A stretch of 46,246 bases of DNA from Selenomonadaceae bacterium (GTDB lineage: Bacteria > Bacillota > Negativicutes > Selenomonadales > Selenomonadaceae). The translations under genes and the position numbers were made by a program. The notes beneath the pieces were generated by a model. The model was given only the letters and a program-made list of their open reading frames with translations, searched no databases and had not been told where the DNA came from. The DNA lies in NCBI GenBank assembly GCA_017477125.1, contig JAFUXN010000124.1:1-46246 (forward strand). The letters are read 5' to 3'. Shown piece after piece: positions 24,745-36,129 of the stretch; position 1 is the stretch's first letter; every line of letters starts with the position of its first letter.

Positions 24745-26541
24745 TTGAAAACGACCGTGGCGAAGTACATCGCCAATTTTTTTGTTGAGCACGGGATCAG
24801 GCACAACTTTTCGGTGACGGGCGGCGGCGCGATGTTCCTCAACGACGCGCTCGGACATCATCCCGACATCATCACCACCTACCACCATCACGAACAGGCG
24901 GCGGCGATCGCTGCCGAAGGCTTTGCTCGATTGACGAATGAACCTGCGCTGGTCTGTGTGACGACGGGACCCGGCGGCACCAACGCGTTGACGGGAGTGC
25001 TCGGCGCGTGGCTCGACTCGATCCCGATGATCGTTGTCTCGGGGCAAGTGAAGTTCCCGACCACGATCGCATCGACCGACGTCCCGCTTCGACAGTTGGG
25101 CGATCAAGAGTTCAACATCGTCGACGCCGCCAAAACCATGACCAAATTCGCCGAGATGATAATCGAGCCGACGGAGATCAGACGTTGCCTTGAGCAGATG
25201 CTCTACCTCGCGACGCATGGTCGACCCGGACCCGTTTGGCTCGACGTGCCGATCAACGTTCAATCGGCGACGGTCGAAACCGATGAGCTCAAACCGTTCG
25301 AGCCGTCGAGAGAAATGCTCGCGGTCGAGCAACCCGCCTTCGACGAGATCATCACGCAGACGATCATCGATCGGATCAGTCGATCGAAACGACCCGTGAT
25401 CTATGCGGGCAACGGGATCAGATTGAGCGGCGCTTACGATCAATTTCTTGAGCTGATCGAGCGATTGAAAATCCCTGTGGTGACGTCGTGGGACGCGCAC
25501 GATCTGATGTGGAACGCTCACGAGTGTTATGCGGGACGCCCCGGCACGGTCGGCACGCGCGGCGGCAACTTCGTCGTCGAGACCGGCGACTTGCTGATAA
25601 TTCTCGGCAGTCGAATGAACATCAGGCAGATCAGTTACAACTACGAGAACTTTGCGCGCGGCTCGTATAAGATCATGGTCGACATCGACGAGGGCGAGTT
25701 GCGCAAGCCGACGCTCAAGATCAATTACCCGATCTGCGCCGACGTCCGCGACGTGATCAATTCGCTGTTGAAAGTTGAGTATGAGCCGACGGCGGAGAAG
25801 CTCGATTGGTTGAGGCGCGCGCATGAGATGGGCGACAAGTATCCCGCGGCGCGAGAAGAATATTATCGACAACCGACGCCGATGAATCCGTATGCGTTCA
25901 TGGAAAAATTCTTCGGGCGGTTGAGTGATGATGAAGTGGTGGTGTGCGGCAACGGGAGCGCGGCGGTGATCACCTTGCAAGCGGGAGCGTTCAAGCGCGG
26001 GCAACGAGTGATCACAAACTCGGGCTGCGCGTCGATGGGCTACGGTTTCCCCGCGTCGATCGGTTGTTCGATCGCTCAACGTGATCGAAGAGTGATCTGC
26101 ATCGACGGCGACGGCAGTTTTCAGATGAACATTCAAGAGCTGCAAACCGTTGTCTACAATCGCCTCGACCTCAAGATCGTCTACATCAACAACAACGGCT
26201 ACCACTCGATCCGTCAGACACAGACGAATTTGTTTGAGCCGCCGCTGGTGGGCGTGTGCGACGGGAACGGTTTGAGCTTCCCCGACATTGAGAAGATCGC
26301 CGCGGCGTACGGGATAACATTCTTCCGCATCGACGATCTCAATCGAGCCGACGAGCTGATCGATCAATTCTTGTCGACGGAGGGCGCGGCGCTGTGTGAG
26401 ATCGTGGTTGACGTCAAACAAAATTTCGAGCCCAAACTTTCATCGAAACGATTGCCCGACGGTCGGATCGTCTCGCCGCCCCTCGATGACATGTTCCCGT
26501 TCCTGCCCCGCGACGAGTACGAGCGCAATAAAAATTTCTGA
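24745..26541 (+). CDS. ThDP-dependent enzyme, acetolactate-synthase-like (YerE-type candidate)
   Basis: 598 residues with the three-domain layout of the acetolactate synthase family. HHHEQAAAIAAEG carries the catalytic Glu50, TTGPGGTNALTG follows, and IDGDGSFQMNIQEL ... NNNGYHS is the ThDP/Mg motif. Directly after rfbF-G-H it is best read as the enzyme that transfers a two-carbon unit from pyruvate to the keto sugar, as YerE does in yersiniose A synthesis (known for Yersinia pseudotuberculosis; assignment here is by context). TTG start at 24745 with GGAGGTG upstream. It lies 6 nt after rfbH. Confidence 0.85.
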   Translation: MKTTVAKYIANFFVEHGIRHNFSVTGGGAMFLNDALGHHPDIITTYHHHEQAAAIAAEGFARLTNEPALVCVTTGPGGTNALTGVLGAWLDSIPMIVVSGQVKFPTTIASTDVPLRQLGDQEFNIVDAAKTMTKFAEMIIEPTEIRRCLEQMLYLATHGRPGPVWLDVPINVQSATVETDELKPFEPSREMLAVEQPAFDEIITQTIIDRISRSKRPVIYAGNGIRLSGAYDQFLELIERLKIPVVTSWDAHDLMWNAHECYAGRPGTVGTRGGNFVVETGDLLIILGSRMNIRQISYNYENFARGSYKIMVDIDEGELRKPTLKINYPICADVRDVINSLLKVEYEPTAEKLDWLRRAHEMGDKYPAAREEYYRQPTPMNPYAFMEKFFGRLSDDEVVVCGNGSAAVITLQAGAFKRGQRVITNSGCASMGYGFPASIGCSIAQRDRRVICIDGDGSFQMNIQELQTVVYNRLDLKIVYINNNGYHSIRQTQTNLFEPPLVGVCDGNGLSFPDIEKIAAAYGITFFRIDDLNRADELIDQFLSTEGAALCEIVVDVKQNFEPKLSSKRLPDGRIVSPPLDDMFPFLPRDEYERNKNF

Positions 26542-26562
26542 TCGATTGAACGGAGGAGGATT

Positions 26563-28170
26563 ATGAGCAACAAGATTGAGCTGCTCGATTGCACGTTGCG
26601 CGATGGCGGCTACGTCAACGATTGGAATTTCGGGCACGACAAAATCCTTGAGGTGTTTGCTCGACTGGTGAGCTCGGGCGTCGAGTACATTGAGATAGGT
26701 TTCCTCGACGAGCGCCGCCTCTTCGACATCAACCGCACCATCATGCCCGATACGCAATCCGCCAATAAAATTTTCGCCAACGCCGATAAGGGAGCCGCCA
26801 CCGTCCTGGCGATGATCGATTACGGCACCTGCTCGCTCGATCACCTGCAGCCCTGTTCGGAGACTTTCATCGACGGCATTCGCGTCATTTTCAAGGAGCA
26901 CAAACTTCGCGACGCCCTCAACTTCTGTCGTCAGGTCAAGGCGCTCGGCTATAAGGTGTTCGCGCAGATGGTATCGGTCACCACCTACACCGATGAGGCG
27001 CTCGTCAATTACGCTCGAGCCGTCAACAAGGTCGCGCCGTTCGCCACATCGATGGTCGACACTTACGGGCTGCTCGACGATGCTCAGCTCATGCACATCA
27101 CCAAAATTCTCGATCGTCATGTCGATCAATCGATCCGCCTCGGCTTCCACGCTCATAACAATTTCCAATTGGGCTACGCCAATGCTCGTGCCTTCCTCGA
27201 GCTCGATACTCCGCGCGGAATTTTGGCGGACGGTACTCTCTACGGCATGGGCAAGAGCGCAGGCAATGCTCCGCTCGAGCTGTTGATGATGTTCGCCAAC
27301 GATCGGTTCGATAAGCATTACGACATCGCTCAGGCGCTCGAGGCGATCGACAACGTGATCCTCGACATCTACCGTCGGCAGTATTGGGGATATAATTTGT
27401 TCTTCTACCTGTCGGCGTCGGCGCGCTGTCACCCCAATTATGTTTCGTATCTGATGGGGCGGCGGACGTTGTCGGTCAAGCAGATCGTTTCGATCCTCAA
27501 CGCCATCGAGCCCGATAAGAAACTCCTCTACGATCCGAAGTACGCCGAGAAAATTTATCTCGACTACCAAGCGATCGATTGCGACGATGAGTCGGCGTTG
27601 GCTCGATTGCATTCCGCGTTCGACGGTCGGGAGGTGCTGTTGATCGGACCGGGCAACAACATCAAACGTCAGCGCGCTCGGGTTCACGCGACGATCGATC
27701 GGCTCAAGCCGCTCGTCATTGCGGTGAACTATGCACCGAAGGATTTTGCCGTCGATTACATTTTCCTCACCAATGCCAAGCGCTGCACTCAACTGCAATA
27801 CGATCTTCGAGACGATCAAAATTCGTCGGCGGAGATCATTGCGACGTCGAACGTCACGAAGGCGGCGGGCTCATTCGATTACGTACTCAACTACGGCTCG
27901 CTGATCGATCGCGACGCCGAGATCATCGACAACTCGTTGGTGATGCTGTTGAAGGCGATGATAAAGATCGGCGTGAAGAAAATTTGGCTGGCGGGTTTCG
28001 ATGGCTACTCCAAACGCGCCGACAATTATTTCGACGTCAGCAGAGAGTACAGTTTTGCGAAGGCGAAGGCGGAATATCTCAACGGCTACGTCAGAGACTT
28101 CCTCGCGTCGCTCGACGGCTCGATCGAGATCAACTTCGTCACCGAGTCGCGATACCGCCTCCCACATTAG
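26563..28170 (+). CDS. DRE-TIM aldolase/HMGL-like enzyme fused to a C-terminal domain
   Basis: 535 residues. Residues 1-~300 are a DRE-TIM barrel: LDCTLRDGGYVNDW (8-21, with the Arg-Asp pair) and LGFHAHNNFQLGYANA (metal-binding HxHxN). Such enzymes make or break C-C bonds next to a keto acid or acyl-CoA. From about 350 a second domain starts VLLIGPGNNIKRQRA and includes IWLAGFDGYSKRAD; its pattern weakly recalls DUF115/GT42-like Rossmann domains, but I cannot name it. The gene is 21 nt behind the ThDP enzyme, with GGAGGAGG before ATG 26563. It probably supplies or modifies the side chain of the same branched sugar (inference). Confidence 0.8.
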   Translation: MSNKIELLDCTLRDGGYVNDWNFGHDKILEVFARLVSSGVEYIEIGFLDERRLFDINRTIMPDTQSANKIFANADKGAATVLAMIDYGTCSLDHLQPCSETFIDGIRVIFKEHKLRDALNFCRQVKALGYKVFAQMVSVTTYTDEALVNYARAVNKVAPFATSMVDTYGLLDDAQLMHITKILDRHVDQSIRLGFHAHNNFQLGYANARAFLELDTPRGILADGTLYGMGKSAGNAPLELLMMFANDRFDKHYDIAQALEAIDNVILDIYRRQYWGYNLFFYLSASARCHPNYVSYLMGRRTLSVKQIVSILNAIEPDKKLLYDPKYAEKIYLDYQAIDCDDESALARLHSAFDGREVLLIGPGNNIKRQRARVHATIDRLKPLVIAVNYAPKDFAVDYIFLTNAKRCTQLQYDLRDDQNSSAEIIATSNVTKAAGSFDYVLNYGSLIDRDAEIIDNSLVMLLKAMIKIGVKKIWLAGFDGYSKRADNYFDVSREYSFAKAKAEYLNGYVRDFLASLDGSIEINFVTESRYRLPH

Positions 28171-28171
28171 A

Positions 28172-28353
28172 ATTATCAATCGCGGCTCGAATGTCATGGT
28201 CAGTGCCGGGGGCGGGATTCGACGCCGGCATCGGAGCTCAACGAGATCGTTTCGACGGACGCCGCCGTTGATCTCGATTATGATCAATTGACCGACATGT
28301 TGACGCCGTCGACGAATGAACTGACCTATGCGGCTCGGCATAAGAAAAAATAA
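28172..28353 (+). pseudogene. Probable C-terminal gene remnant
   Basis: The gap after the aldolase contains coding-like pieces in two frames. One reads RIINRGSNVMVSAGGG (28169-28216); after the G-rich tract GGGGGCGGG, another reads SELNEIVSTDAAVDLDYD... to a Lys-rich end at TAA 28353. No start codon with a ribosome site serves either. It looks like the tail of a lost gene with a frameshift. The family is not recognised. Confidence 0.35.
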
Positions 28354-28376
28354 CGGCGTCTGACCGATCCGAAACG

Positions 28377-28385
28377 TGATATAAT
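28377..28385 (+). promoter_or_regulatory. Extended -10 promoter for the MFS gene
   Basis: TGA-TATAAT (-10 at 28380-28385), about 20 bp before ATG 28406; no good -35 at the right distance, which an extended -10 can tolerate. Confidence 0.55.
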
Positions 28386-28405
28386 ACGCGGCGGAGGCGA
28401 TAACG

Positions 28406-29583
28406 ATGGTAATCGAGCGCGGCACTCGAGAATATTCGTTAGCCATCGCCGCATTATTTTTCGGCAGTTTGGTGGCGTTTGGAGCAGAGCATTGCGTTCA
28501 GCCGATCATACCTCTCTTCACCGCTCAATTCAGCGTCGATCCTGCGATCGCGTCGTTGACGGTGTCGTTCGGGCTGGCGGGCATGGCGTTCTCGATGTTC
28601 CTGATAGCGATCTTCGCCAAACGATTGCCGCGCAAGAAAATCATGTCGGGCGGACTGATCGCGGCGGCGGCGTTGGCGATCGCGATGGCGATGAGTGAGA
28701 GCTTCGAACTGATCCTCGGCTTGCGATTTATACAAGGCATGTTGTTGGCGGGCTTCCCCGCGATGGCGATCGCATACATCAATGAGGAGTTCGATCCTGC
28801 GATCATCGGACGAGTGACGGGAATATATATCGCGGGCACGTCGGTGGGCGGGCTGGCGGGACGATTGATCCTGAGCGCGTTGACCGATTGGTTTGATTGG
28901 CGTCTTGCGTTGATGGTGCTCGGCGGATTGTATATCGGAATCGGGCTGGCATTTTTGATGACGCTCCCGACGCCCAAGCATGCGGTCGACGTCCGCGCGG
29001 AGCCGGCTCACCCTCGAGATTTTATCAAGCTGTTGAGGAATTGGCGATTGGTTTGCGTGTACATGATCGCGACGCTGGCGATGGGCGCGTTCGTCTGCAC
29101 GTACAATTTCATCAGTTATATCCTGCCGGCGCCGCCGTACTCATTGACGCAAACGCAAGTGGGCTTGGTGTTTCTGCTGTACTTGATCGGAACGGCGTCG
29201 TCGGCGTTGATGGGACGGTTGAGCGATCGGATCGGCAACGGACGAACATTATTGATCGCGCTCGCGGCGATGATGATCGGAGTGCTCACATCGCTCGCGT
29301 CTCCGTTGGCGTTGAAGTTGATCGGGATCGCGCTGTTGTGTTGACGTACGGATTTTTCGGAGCACACAGCGCGGCGGCGGCTTGGGCGGGGCGGCTCGAC
29401 GACGCTGATAAAGCGCGCATCTCGTCGATGTATATGCTGTTTTATTACTTTGGTGCGAGTGTGATAGGGACGTTGGGAGGGAAATTTTTGATGATGAGCG
29501 GCTGGCTCGGCATCGTTATGTTCCTGACGGTCGAGCTGAGCATCGCGTTGATGTTGAGCGCGGTGCTGATCAAAAAAGGATGA
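28406..29583 (+). pseudogene. MFS transporter (YnfM-like), frameshifted
   Basis: The first frame encodes 312 residues from ATG 28406 (GGAGG upstream) with about nine membrane helices, including the YnfM-group motif GIYIAGTSVGGLAGR. It stops at TGA 29342-29344 in mid-helix (LIGIALLC). The reading continues at once in another frame as VLTYGFFGAHSAAAAWAGR and two more helices up to LIKKG, stop at 29581-29583. One base is missing at about 29337. Repaired, it would be a ~392-residue, 12-helix transporter. Either a real inactivation, a slippage or phase-variable site, or a sequencing error. Confidence 0.85.
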
Positions 29584-29588
29584 TGGCA

Positions 29589-32500
29589 ATGGAAATTCAT
29601 TACGATGATATCAACGATACATTGGTGGTCGGCTCGAGCGGCGATGATTCGATCGATTGCAACGGGACGCAGAACGTGACGCTCGATGCGGGCGCGGGCA
29701 ACGATTACATCAATTTTGGTTGGTACGCGGGCTCGGTCAACGGCGGCGCCGGCAATGATACTCTTAGCCTCAATGCCTCGTCAATGACGATCAACGGAGG
29801 CAAGGGCGATGACTCCATCTTCTTCGTCGACAACTCGAACGAGAATACGATCGAATACGGAGCGGGCGACGGCAATGATACCATCGAAGATATCTATCAC
29901 AACCTCAACATCGAGAGCGTTGCGATCAAACTTACGAGCGGATCGATCAGTTCATAGTCGCGCTCGGGGAATAATCTGATCCTCCGCGTCGGCGACGGCT
30001 CGATCACGCTCAAAGACGCCAAGGGTTGCAAGGTGATCAATGCCGACGGCAGTGAGAGCATCATCGGCTACAATGCCATCGTCGAGAACTATGATCGCGG
30101 CAAAATTTTTGAGGGCACGTCGACCAACGATTGGATCAGGAACTTTGGAGCTCAACGCTCGACGATCAACTCGGGAGCCGGCGACGATTTCATATACAAT
30201 AACGGCAGTCGTCTGTCGGTGATCAACGGCGGAGCGGGCGACGACTTCATCTCAAACAATTCCAATCGAGCGACGCTCAACGGCGAGGACGGCAACGATT
30301 ACATCTTCACCGAGCGCAGCGCAAACGTGGTGATCAACGGGGGCGCGGGCAGTGACGCCGTCCGCAACGAGTCGAGCGACGCGACCATCAACGGCGAGGC
30401 GGGCGACGATCTCCTCATCAATCATATCGAGGGAGCGCTGGTCAATGGCGGAGCCGGAGACGATTCGATCGAAAACGGCGGCAGAACTCAACGCTCAACG
30501 GAGGAGCAGGCGACGATTCTATCAGAAACGTTGACAGCAACGGCGCGATCATCAACGGTGGCACGGGCGATGATTTCATAGAGTTGTTCTTCGGCGATGC
30601 GGTCATTCAATATGCATCGGGCGACGGTTTTGATTCAATCAACGGCTATCGGGAAAGCGACACAATTTTTATCACCGACGGCTCGGATTATTCGACGTTG
30701 ATAGAAGGCGACGATGTGATAATCGAGATCGGCGACGGTGAGATCGAGCTGATTGGAGCCGCCGATAAAACCGTCAACATCATTAAAGGCGCTCTACCCG
30801 TCAACACCACGCCCGCCGATGACACCACGCCCGCCGTCGTCGGCACCGTCATCAACAACACGCTCTCGAATACCATGCTCGTCGGCACCGAAGGCGGCGA
30901 CACCATCAACAATCTCGGCGGCGAGGCGGTTACGATCCTCGGGAGCGGCGGCGACGATTCCATCAACGGCATCGACAATTACGCGACGATCCTCGGCGGC
31001 GACGGCAACGATACGATCGTCGGCAATCATTTTCGTTCGATGAGCGACGGCGGCAGCGGCAATGATCTGATCAGTTTGAGCGCCTATTGGTATAATACGA
31101 TCGACGGCGGCTCGGGCAATGATTCGATCATAACCGACGGTTCGCAGTCGTCGCTCAACGGAGGAACGGGCGATGATCTCATCAGCTTCGGCGGCAGTGC
31201 GGTGACCGTACGCGGCGGCAAGGGCAGCGACACCGTTCGCAGCACCGACTTGAGCGGCAACCTCTACCAATATGATTTGGGCGACGGCAACGATGTCATC
31301 TACGGCTACAACAACAACGACACGCTCATGATCAGCGGCGGCTCGTTCACTCGCTCGACGCTCAACAACGATGTATTTGTGCTCATGTCCGACGGCAGTA
31401 CCATTCTCCTCAGCGGCGCGCGCGGCAAATCGATCAACATCAACCCCGGCGGCACGAGCTCAACCGTATCGACAGCCGACGCCATCACTCCGCAAGACGT
31501 GATCATCAACTTCATGGCGGCGCTCGATACTTCGACGGCAACATCATCAGAGACCATGCTCTATGAGGCGATCAACGTTGCGTCGAACGGTCAATACAAT
31601 AACATCGAATCGGTCATTGAATCTCTGATCGCCGATTGCGAGCAATACATCAACGACGATCCGATCAGCGGTTGGAGGCGTTTCCTCCTCGAGAAGTGCG
31701 ATATCAACTTGAGCAATGCCGACACGGGAGCGATCACAGGAGCGGACGCGGGCGGCGACACCGTCAAGACGGCGACATCGATCATCAGCGAAGGCACCAC
31801 GCTCGACTCGGACTTCACCGACAGTTATTTTTCGATCGGCGGCTTAAACGTGTACCTCGCTCAACGCAACGCCGCTACCAATCAAGTGTCGCGGATCAGC
31901 TACAGCCATCTCAACAGGCAAGAGCAGACGATTTGGCAGGGATTGAAGTCAGGATGGCTGAAAAATCCTCTCTCTCTGGTTGAGGAATCGTTCGGCTCCA
32001 ATTACAGTTTCGGCAATCAGTCGTCGTCGACGCTTGAGCAGAACAATCTCTACGTGACATTCTTCAGCGACGACACCAATGAATATGCCAACGTCAACCC
32101 GGGCAGGATCGATGACGCGGGCAAGACGCGCGGACCTCTCACTCTCAACATCAACGCGAGCAATTTTGCCAAGTACAAGAACGGCACGGTCGACGACGCA
32201 TATTTGAGCCCGAGCGACGGCGATGCTTATGACAGTTATGTCGGCAACAGCTACTACTTCGAAAGGATACTCGCGCATGAGTTGACGCATGCGGTGATGG
32301 ACGCCAACATCAATAACGCGACGGGTCGAAACGGTTTGCCGCAATTCGTCAAGGACGGGCTGGCTGAACTGGTGCATGGCTGTGACGACAATCGAGCGTC
32401 GCAGCTCATAACGTACTCGGGCAATCCGAACACCTTGCGCGAGAGCCTCAACACTTCGATCAAATCGGGGAGCGGGTCGGCGTACGCGGGCGGCTACATC

Positions 32501-33850
32501 TTCTTCAGATACATCGCCAAGCAGTTCTCCTATCGAGGCGAGTCGGACAGCTACAACGTGGCGATCGCCGATTCATATGATGAACAGGTCGAGGGCGTCA
32601 ATGTTCTCGATCGTCTGGTGAGTGTGACGAGCGCGTTCAGTGGCTCGAGCGTGGCGTTGAGCGGCACCAATCGAACGGTGCTCGATGCGTCGGTGCTGAC
32701 GAGCGACGTGGCATTGTTGGGCAGCACCTCGGGCGATTCGATCAAGAGCGGCTCGGGCGATGATGAGTTGTATGGCGGCGACGGCAATGACACTTTGCTT
32801 GGCGGAGGCGGCGCCGATACACTCTACGGCGACGTTGGGAACGATGTGCTCGACGGTGGCGCGGGCGATGATATTCTCAACGGCGGAGCGGGCAATGATA
32901 CTCTGACGGGCGGCGCGGGCGCCGATCTGTTTGTGTATGAGAGCGGCGACGATGTGATCACCGATTACGCGGCGGGCGTCGACAAAATTCAGTTGGCGAG
33001 CCACACGATCACGAGCGCGACGCTCGACGGCAATGATGTCATTCTCAACACTGACGGCGGGGCGATCACGATCAAGGACGGCAAGGGCAATCGGATCACG
33101 TTGATCGATGCCGAGGGCAATGAGACGACGAAAGTTTATCGGGAGCCGTTGACCGCCGACAACATTGGCGACGTCGAGGGCGTGACGCTCAAGGGCAAGA
33201 CGAAGATATTGTTGACGGACTCGTTCAGCGGGGTGGTCGACGCGGCTAACTTCTCCGACAAGCTCAAAACGATCGATGCGTCGACGACCAACGGAGAGGT
33301 CGAGCTGATCGGCAACGCGAATAAAAATGTGTTGAAGGCGGGAAGCGGAGGCTCGATGCTCGACGGCAAGGGCGGCAACGATAAGTTGTATGGCGGCGAC
33401 GGCGCAGATGTATTTGTGTACGACGGTCAAGGGAAGGACAAGATTTATAATTACACGGCGAGCGATCGGATTGTGATCAGCGCTGGGACGATCACCAAAG
33501 GCAAATTGAGCGGCAAGAACGTTGTGCTCACCGTCGGCAACGGGTCTCTGACGATCGACAAAGTGCTCGGCACGGAGCTGACGATCACTGACGCGAGCGG
33601 CGAGACCAACACTTACCTCTTCGACAAGCAACACAAGACATTGGGCGCGGCACTGATCGACGGCAATGAACAGCTGGCAACCGCCGGCTATTGGTTCATG
33701 TCTGACGAAGACGGCGGCGACGCTCAACTTGATTCGATCCTCAACACTTCGGCTGACGACATTTCGATCGGAGAGATGACGCTCAACGTCGGGGCGAACG
33801 AGCTGAAAGACCTGCTGACGTACTCGCCGAGGCATCGACCTAAAAAATAA
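29589..33850 (+). pseudogene. RTX-repeat HExxH metalloprotease, broken by a stop and a frameshift
   Basis: The frame from ATG 29589 (AAGGA upstream) starts MEIHYDDINDTLVVGSSGDD and consists of GGxGxD calcium-binding repeats. An in-frame TAG at 29955-29957 interrupts it; the same frame continues to about 30484, where one base change moves the repeats into the frame that runs to 33850. Repaired, it is ~1,420 residues: RTX repeats, a central domain with a zinc site (AHELTHAV at about 32273-32296, then GLAELVHG), more RTX repeats, and a C-terminal module (FSDKLKTIDAS ... GGNDKLYGG). No Sec signal; type I secretion is expected for this class. It shares its layout with the intact gene at 39383-43270. 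Pieces downstream of the lesions have no obvious ribosome site. Confidence 0.85.
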
Positions 33851-33857
33851 TTTCGGC

Positions 33858-33886
33858 TTGACGATCGCAATAAATTGTTTTAATAT
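33858..33886 (+). promoter_or_regulatory. Promoter for mutAB
   Basis: TTGACG (33858-33863), 17-bp spacer, TAATAT (33881-33886). A second candidate -10, TATAAT (33908-33913), lies nearer the gene without a convincing -35. The leader is too short for a cobalamin riboswitch. Confidence 0.6.
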
Positions 33887-33951
33887 CGTCGATAGAAACC
33901 AATAATCTATAATGAGCCGTCGAGCTCAAATATCCTCAAGGAGGTTACCGT

Positions 33952-36129
33952 ATGAGCGATGTGAAGAACGATTCGGCAGAACTCGATCTGCAAGCGATCA
34001 TCAAAGCCGCCGAGTCTCAAACCAATTTCCCCGACGTGGATCTCTCCGAGTTCACGCCTCCCACTTACGAGGAGTGGAAGCAAGCGTGCATCGATCTGCT
34101 CAAGGGGGCGCCCTTCGAGAAGAAGATGTACACCAAGACCTATGAGGGCATCACCTTCGAGCCGATGTACTTCCGCGCGACGACCGAGGACATTCTCCCG
34201 AAGAACTCGTTCCCGGGCATGGACAATTATCTGCGCGGCGCGCGCGTCAACGGCTACGTCAATCAACCGTGGGGCGTGGCGCAATCCTGCGACGAGACCA
34301 TGCCCGACGAGAACAACGCCCTGCTCCGTCACGAGATCGATAAGGGCTCGACCATCTACAACGTCAAGCTCGACACCGCAACGCTCAATGCGACATGCGC
34401 ACGCGAAGCAGACAAGGTCGGCGACATCGGCGTCAGCCTTTCGTGCCTTGACGATGTCGAGACGCTGTTGAAGGGCTTGAAACTCGATCAATATCCGCTG
34501 TATGTCTACGCCGGTCAGAGTGCCGCTCCGTTGCTGTCGATGATCGTTGCGGCGCTCAAGAAGAACGGCGGCGATCTCAAAAAGTTGAAGGGCTTCATCG
34601 GCGCCGATCCGATCGGTGAGCTCGTCGCCAACGGCAAGCTCAATCAGCCGCTCGATAAACTCTACGACGAGGCGGCGGCGATCGGTAAGTGGGCGGTCTA
34701 TAATGCGCCCGAGCTCAAAACGTTCCTGGTCAAGAGCGATGCCTATGTCAACGGCGGCGCAAACGACGTGCAGGAGATCGCTTATGCCCTCTCGACCGCC
34801 GTCGCTTACATGCGTGCCATGCTCGAGCGCGGCGCCACTCCCGATCAGGCGGCTGAACTGATCATGTTCCAATTCTCGATGGGCGAGAACTTCTTCATGC
34901 AGATCGCCAAACTCCGCGCGGTGCGTCCGATCTGGGCGGAGATCGTCAAGGCGTTCGGCGGCAGTGAAGAGGTTCGCCACATGCACATTCACGCGCGCCC
35001 GTCGTACTTCTTCAAAACCGTTTATGATCCGTACGTCAACATGCTGCGCAACACGACCGAGATATTCAGCGGCGTGGTCGGCGGCGTCGATTCGTTTGAG
35101 AGCACTCCGTTCGATGAGGCGGTGCGCAAGGGCGATGAGTTCAGCCGTCGCATAGCGCGCAACGTTCAGATCATCTTGCAAGAGGAGTTCGGCATGCTCC
35201 AACCGATCGATCCCGCGGGCGGCTCGTGGGCGGTCGAGACCCTCACCAAACAGATCAAGGAAAAAATTTGGGCGGAGTTCCAAGCCATCGAGAGCAAGGG
35301 CGGCATGGTCGCGGCGCTCAAGGAGGGCTATCCTCAAGAGGCGATTGCGAAAGTGCTTACCGATCGATTGAAGGCTGCCGATTCCCGTCGCGATCGGATC
35401 GTCGGCACCAACATGTATGCCAACATGCTCGAGGAGCGGCTCGACGCCCGCGTTGAGAATTTCGATGAGAACAAGAAGATTCGTCTGGCTGCAATCGATA
35501 AGTTCCGCGCTTCGCTCGACGAGGCGGCTGTTGAGGCTGCGCTTGCGAAAGTCTCCGCTGACGACTTTGATACTGTTATTGCTGCTGCCGCTGCCGGTGC
35601 TCCTATTCGCAAACTTCGTGAGGCGTTGGGCAACGGCGAGGGCGAGACGGTGACGGCGATCAAAGCTCATCGTCGCAGTGAGAAGTTCGAAAAGCTCCGC
35701 GCGGCGACCGAGGCGTTCAAGGCGTCGAAGGGCGACAACGTCAAGATATTCCTGGCGAACATGGGACCGATCCCGCAACACAAAGCGCGCGCCGATTTCA
35801 CCACGGGCTTCCTGCAGGTGGGCGGCTTCGACGTGTTGACCAACAACGGATTCGCGACGGTCGACGAGGCGGCGGCTGCTGCCAAGGACTCTGGGGCGGA
35901 CGCGGTGGTTATCTGCTCGACCGATCCGACTTATCCCGAGATCGTTCCGGCACTCGCGCCCAAACTGCATGAGGTGCTGCCGAAGGCGACGGTCTACTTG
36001 GCGGGCACGGCTCCGGCTGAGCTCGTCGAGACGTACAAGGCGGCGGGCATCGACGATTACATCAACGTGCGCGCCAACTGCTTCAAAGTCTTGACCGACC
36101 TGCAGACCAAGAAAGGAGTGATTGCGTGA
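33952..36129 (+). CDS. mutA: Methylmalonyl-CoA mutase, small subunit
   Basis: 725 residues. The N-terminal [10 protein letters not shown] and the following barrel ([32 protein letters not shown]) match the small (beta) subunit. The C-terminal flavodoxin-like domain ([20 protein letters not shown]) lacks the DxHxxG cobalamin motif, as expected for this non-catalytic subunit. With MutB it interconverts succinyl-CoA and (R)-methylmalonyl-CoA, the step that leads succinate to propionate in Negativicutes. AAGGAGG precedes ATG 33952; the stop overlaps the mutB ATG. Confidence 0.96.
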   Translation: MSDVKNDSAELDLQAIIKAAESQTNFPDVDLSEFTPPTYEEWKQACIDLLKGAPFEKKMYTKTYEGITFEPMYFRATTEDILPKNSFPGMDNYLRGARVNGYVNQPWGVAQSCDETMPDENNALLRHEIDKGSTIYNVKLDTATLNATCAREADKVGDIGVSLSCLDDVETLLKGLKLDQYPLYVYAGQSAAPLLSMIVAALKKNGGDLKKLKGFIGADPIGELVANGKLNQPLDKLYDEAAAIGKWAVYNAPELKTFLVKSDAYVNGGANDVQEIAYALSTAVAYMRAMLERGATPDQAAELIMFQFSMGENFFMQIAKLRAVRPIWAEIVKAFGGSEEVRHMHIHARPSYFFKTVYDPYVNMLRNTTEIFSGVVGGVDSFESTPFDEAVRKGDEFSRRIARNVQIILQEEFGMLQPIDPAGGSWAVETLTKQIKEKIWAEFQAIESKGGMVAALKEGYPQEAIAKVLTDRLKAADSRRDRIVGTNMYANMLEERLDARVENFDENKKIRLAAIDKFRASLDEAAVEAALAKVSADDFDTVIAAAAAGAPIRKLREALGNGEGETVTAIKAHRRSEKFEKLRAATEAFKASKGDNVKIFLANMGPIPQHKARADFTTGFLQVGGFDVLTNNGFATVDEAAAAAKDSGADAVVICSTDPTYPEIVPALAPKLHEVLPKATVYLAGTAPAELVETYKAAGIDDYINVRANCFKVLTDLQTKKGVIA

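Noticed and set aside
24175..26421. Very long open frame on the minus strand opposite rfbH and the ThDP gene
   Set aside because: The + strand genes are certain by motif; the antisense frame has no ribosome site or recognisable domain and follows from codon bias. The same holds for long antisense frames at 33907-36135 and 36057-37955.
29955..29957. TAG as a recoded (pyrrolysine or suppressed) codon
   Set aside because: No other gene in the window reads through TAG, and a frameshift 530 bp later in the same gene points to damage or error.
33887..33951. Cobalamin riboswitch before mutAB
   Set aside because: The leader is too short and lacks a recognisable B12-box.
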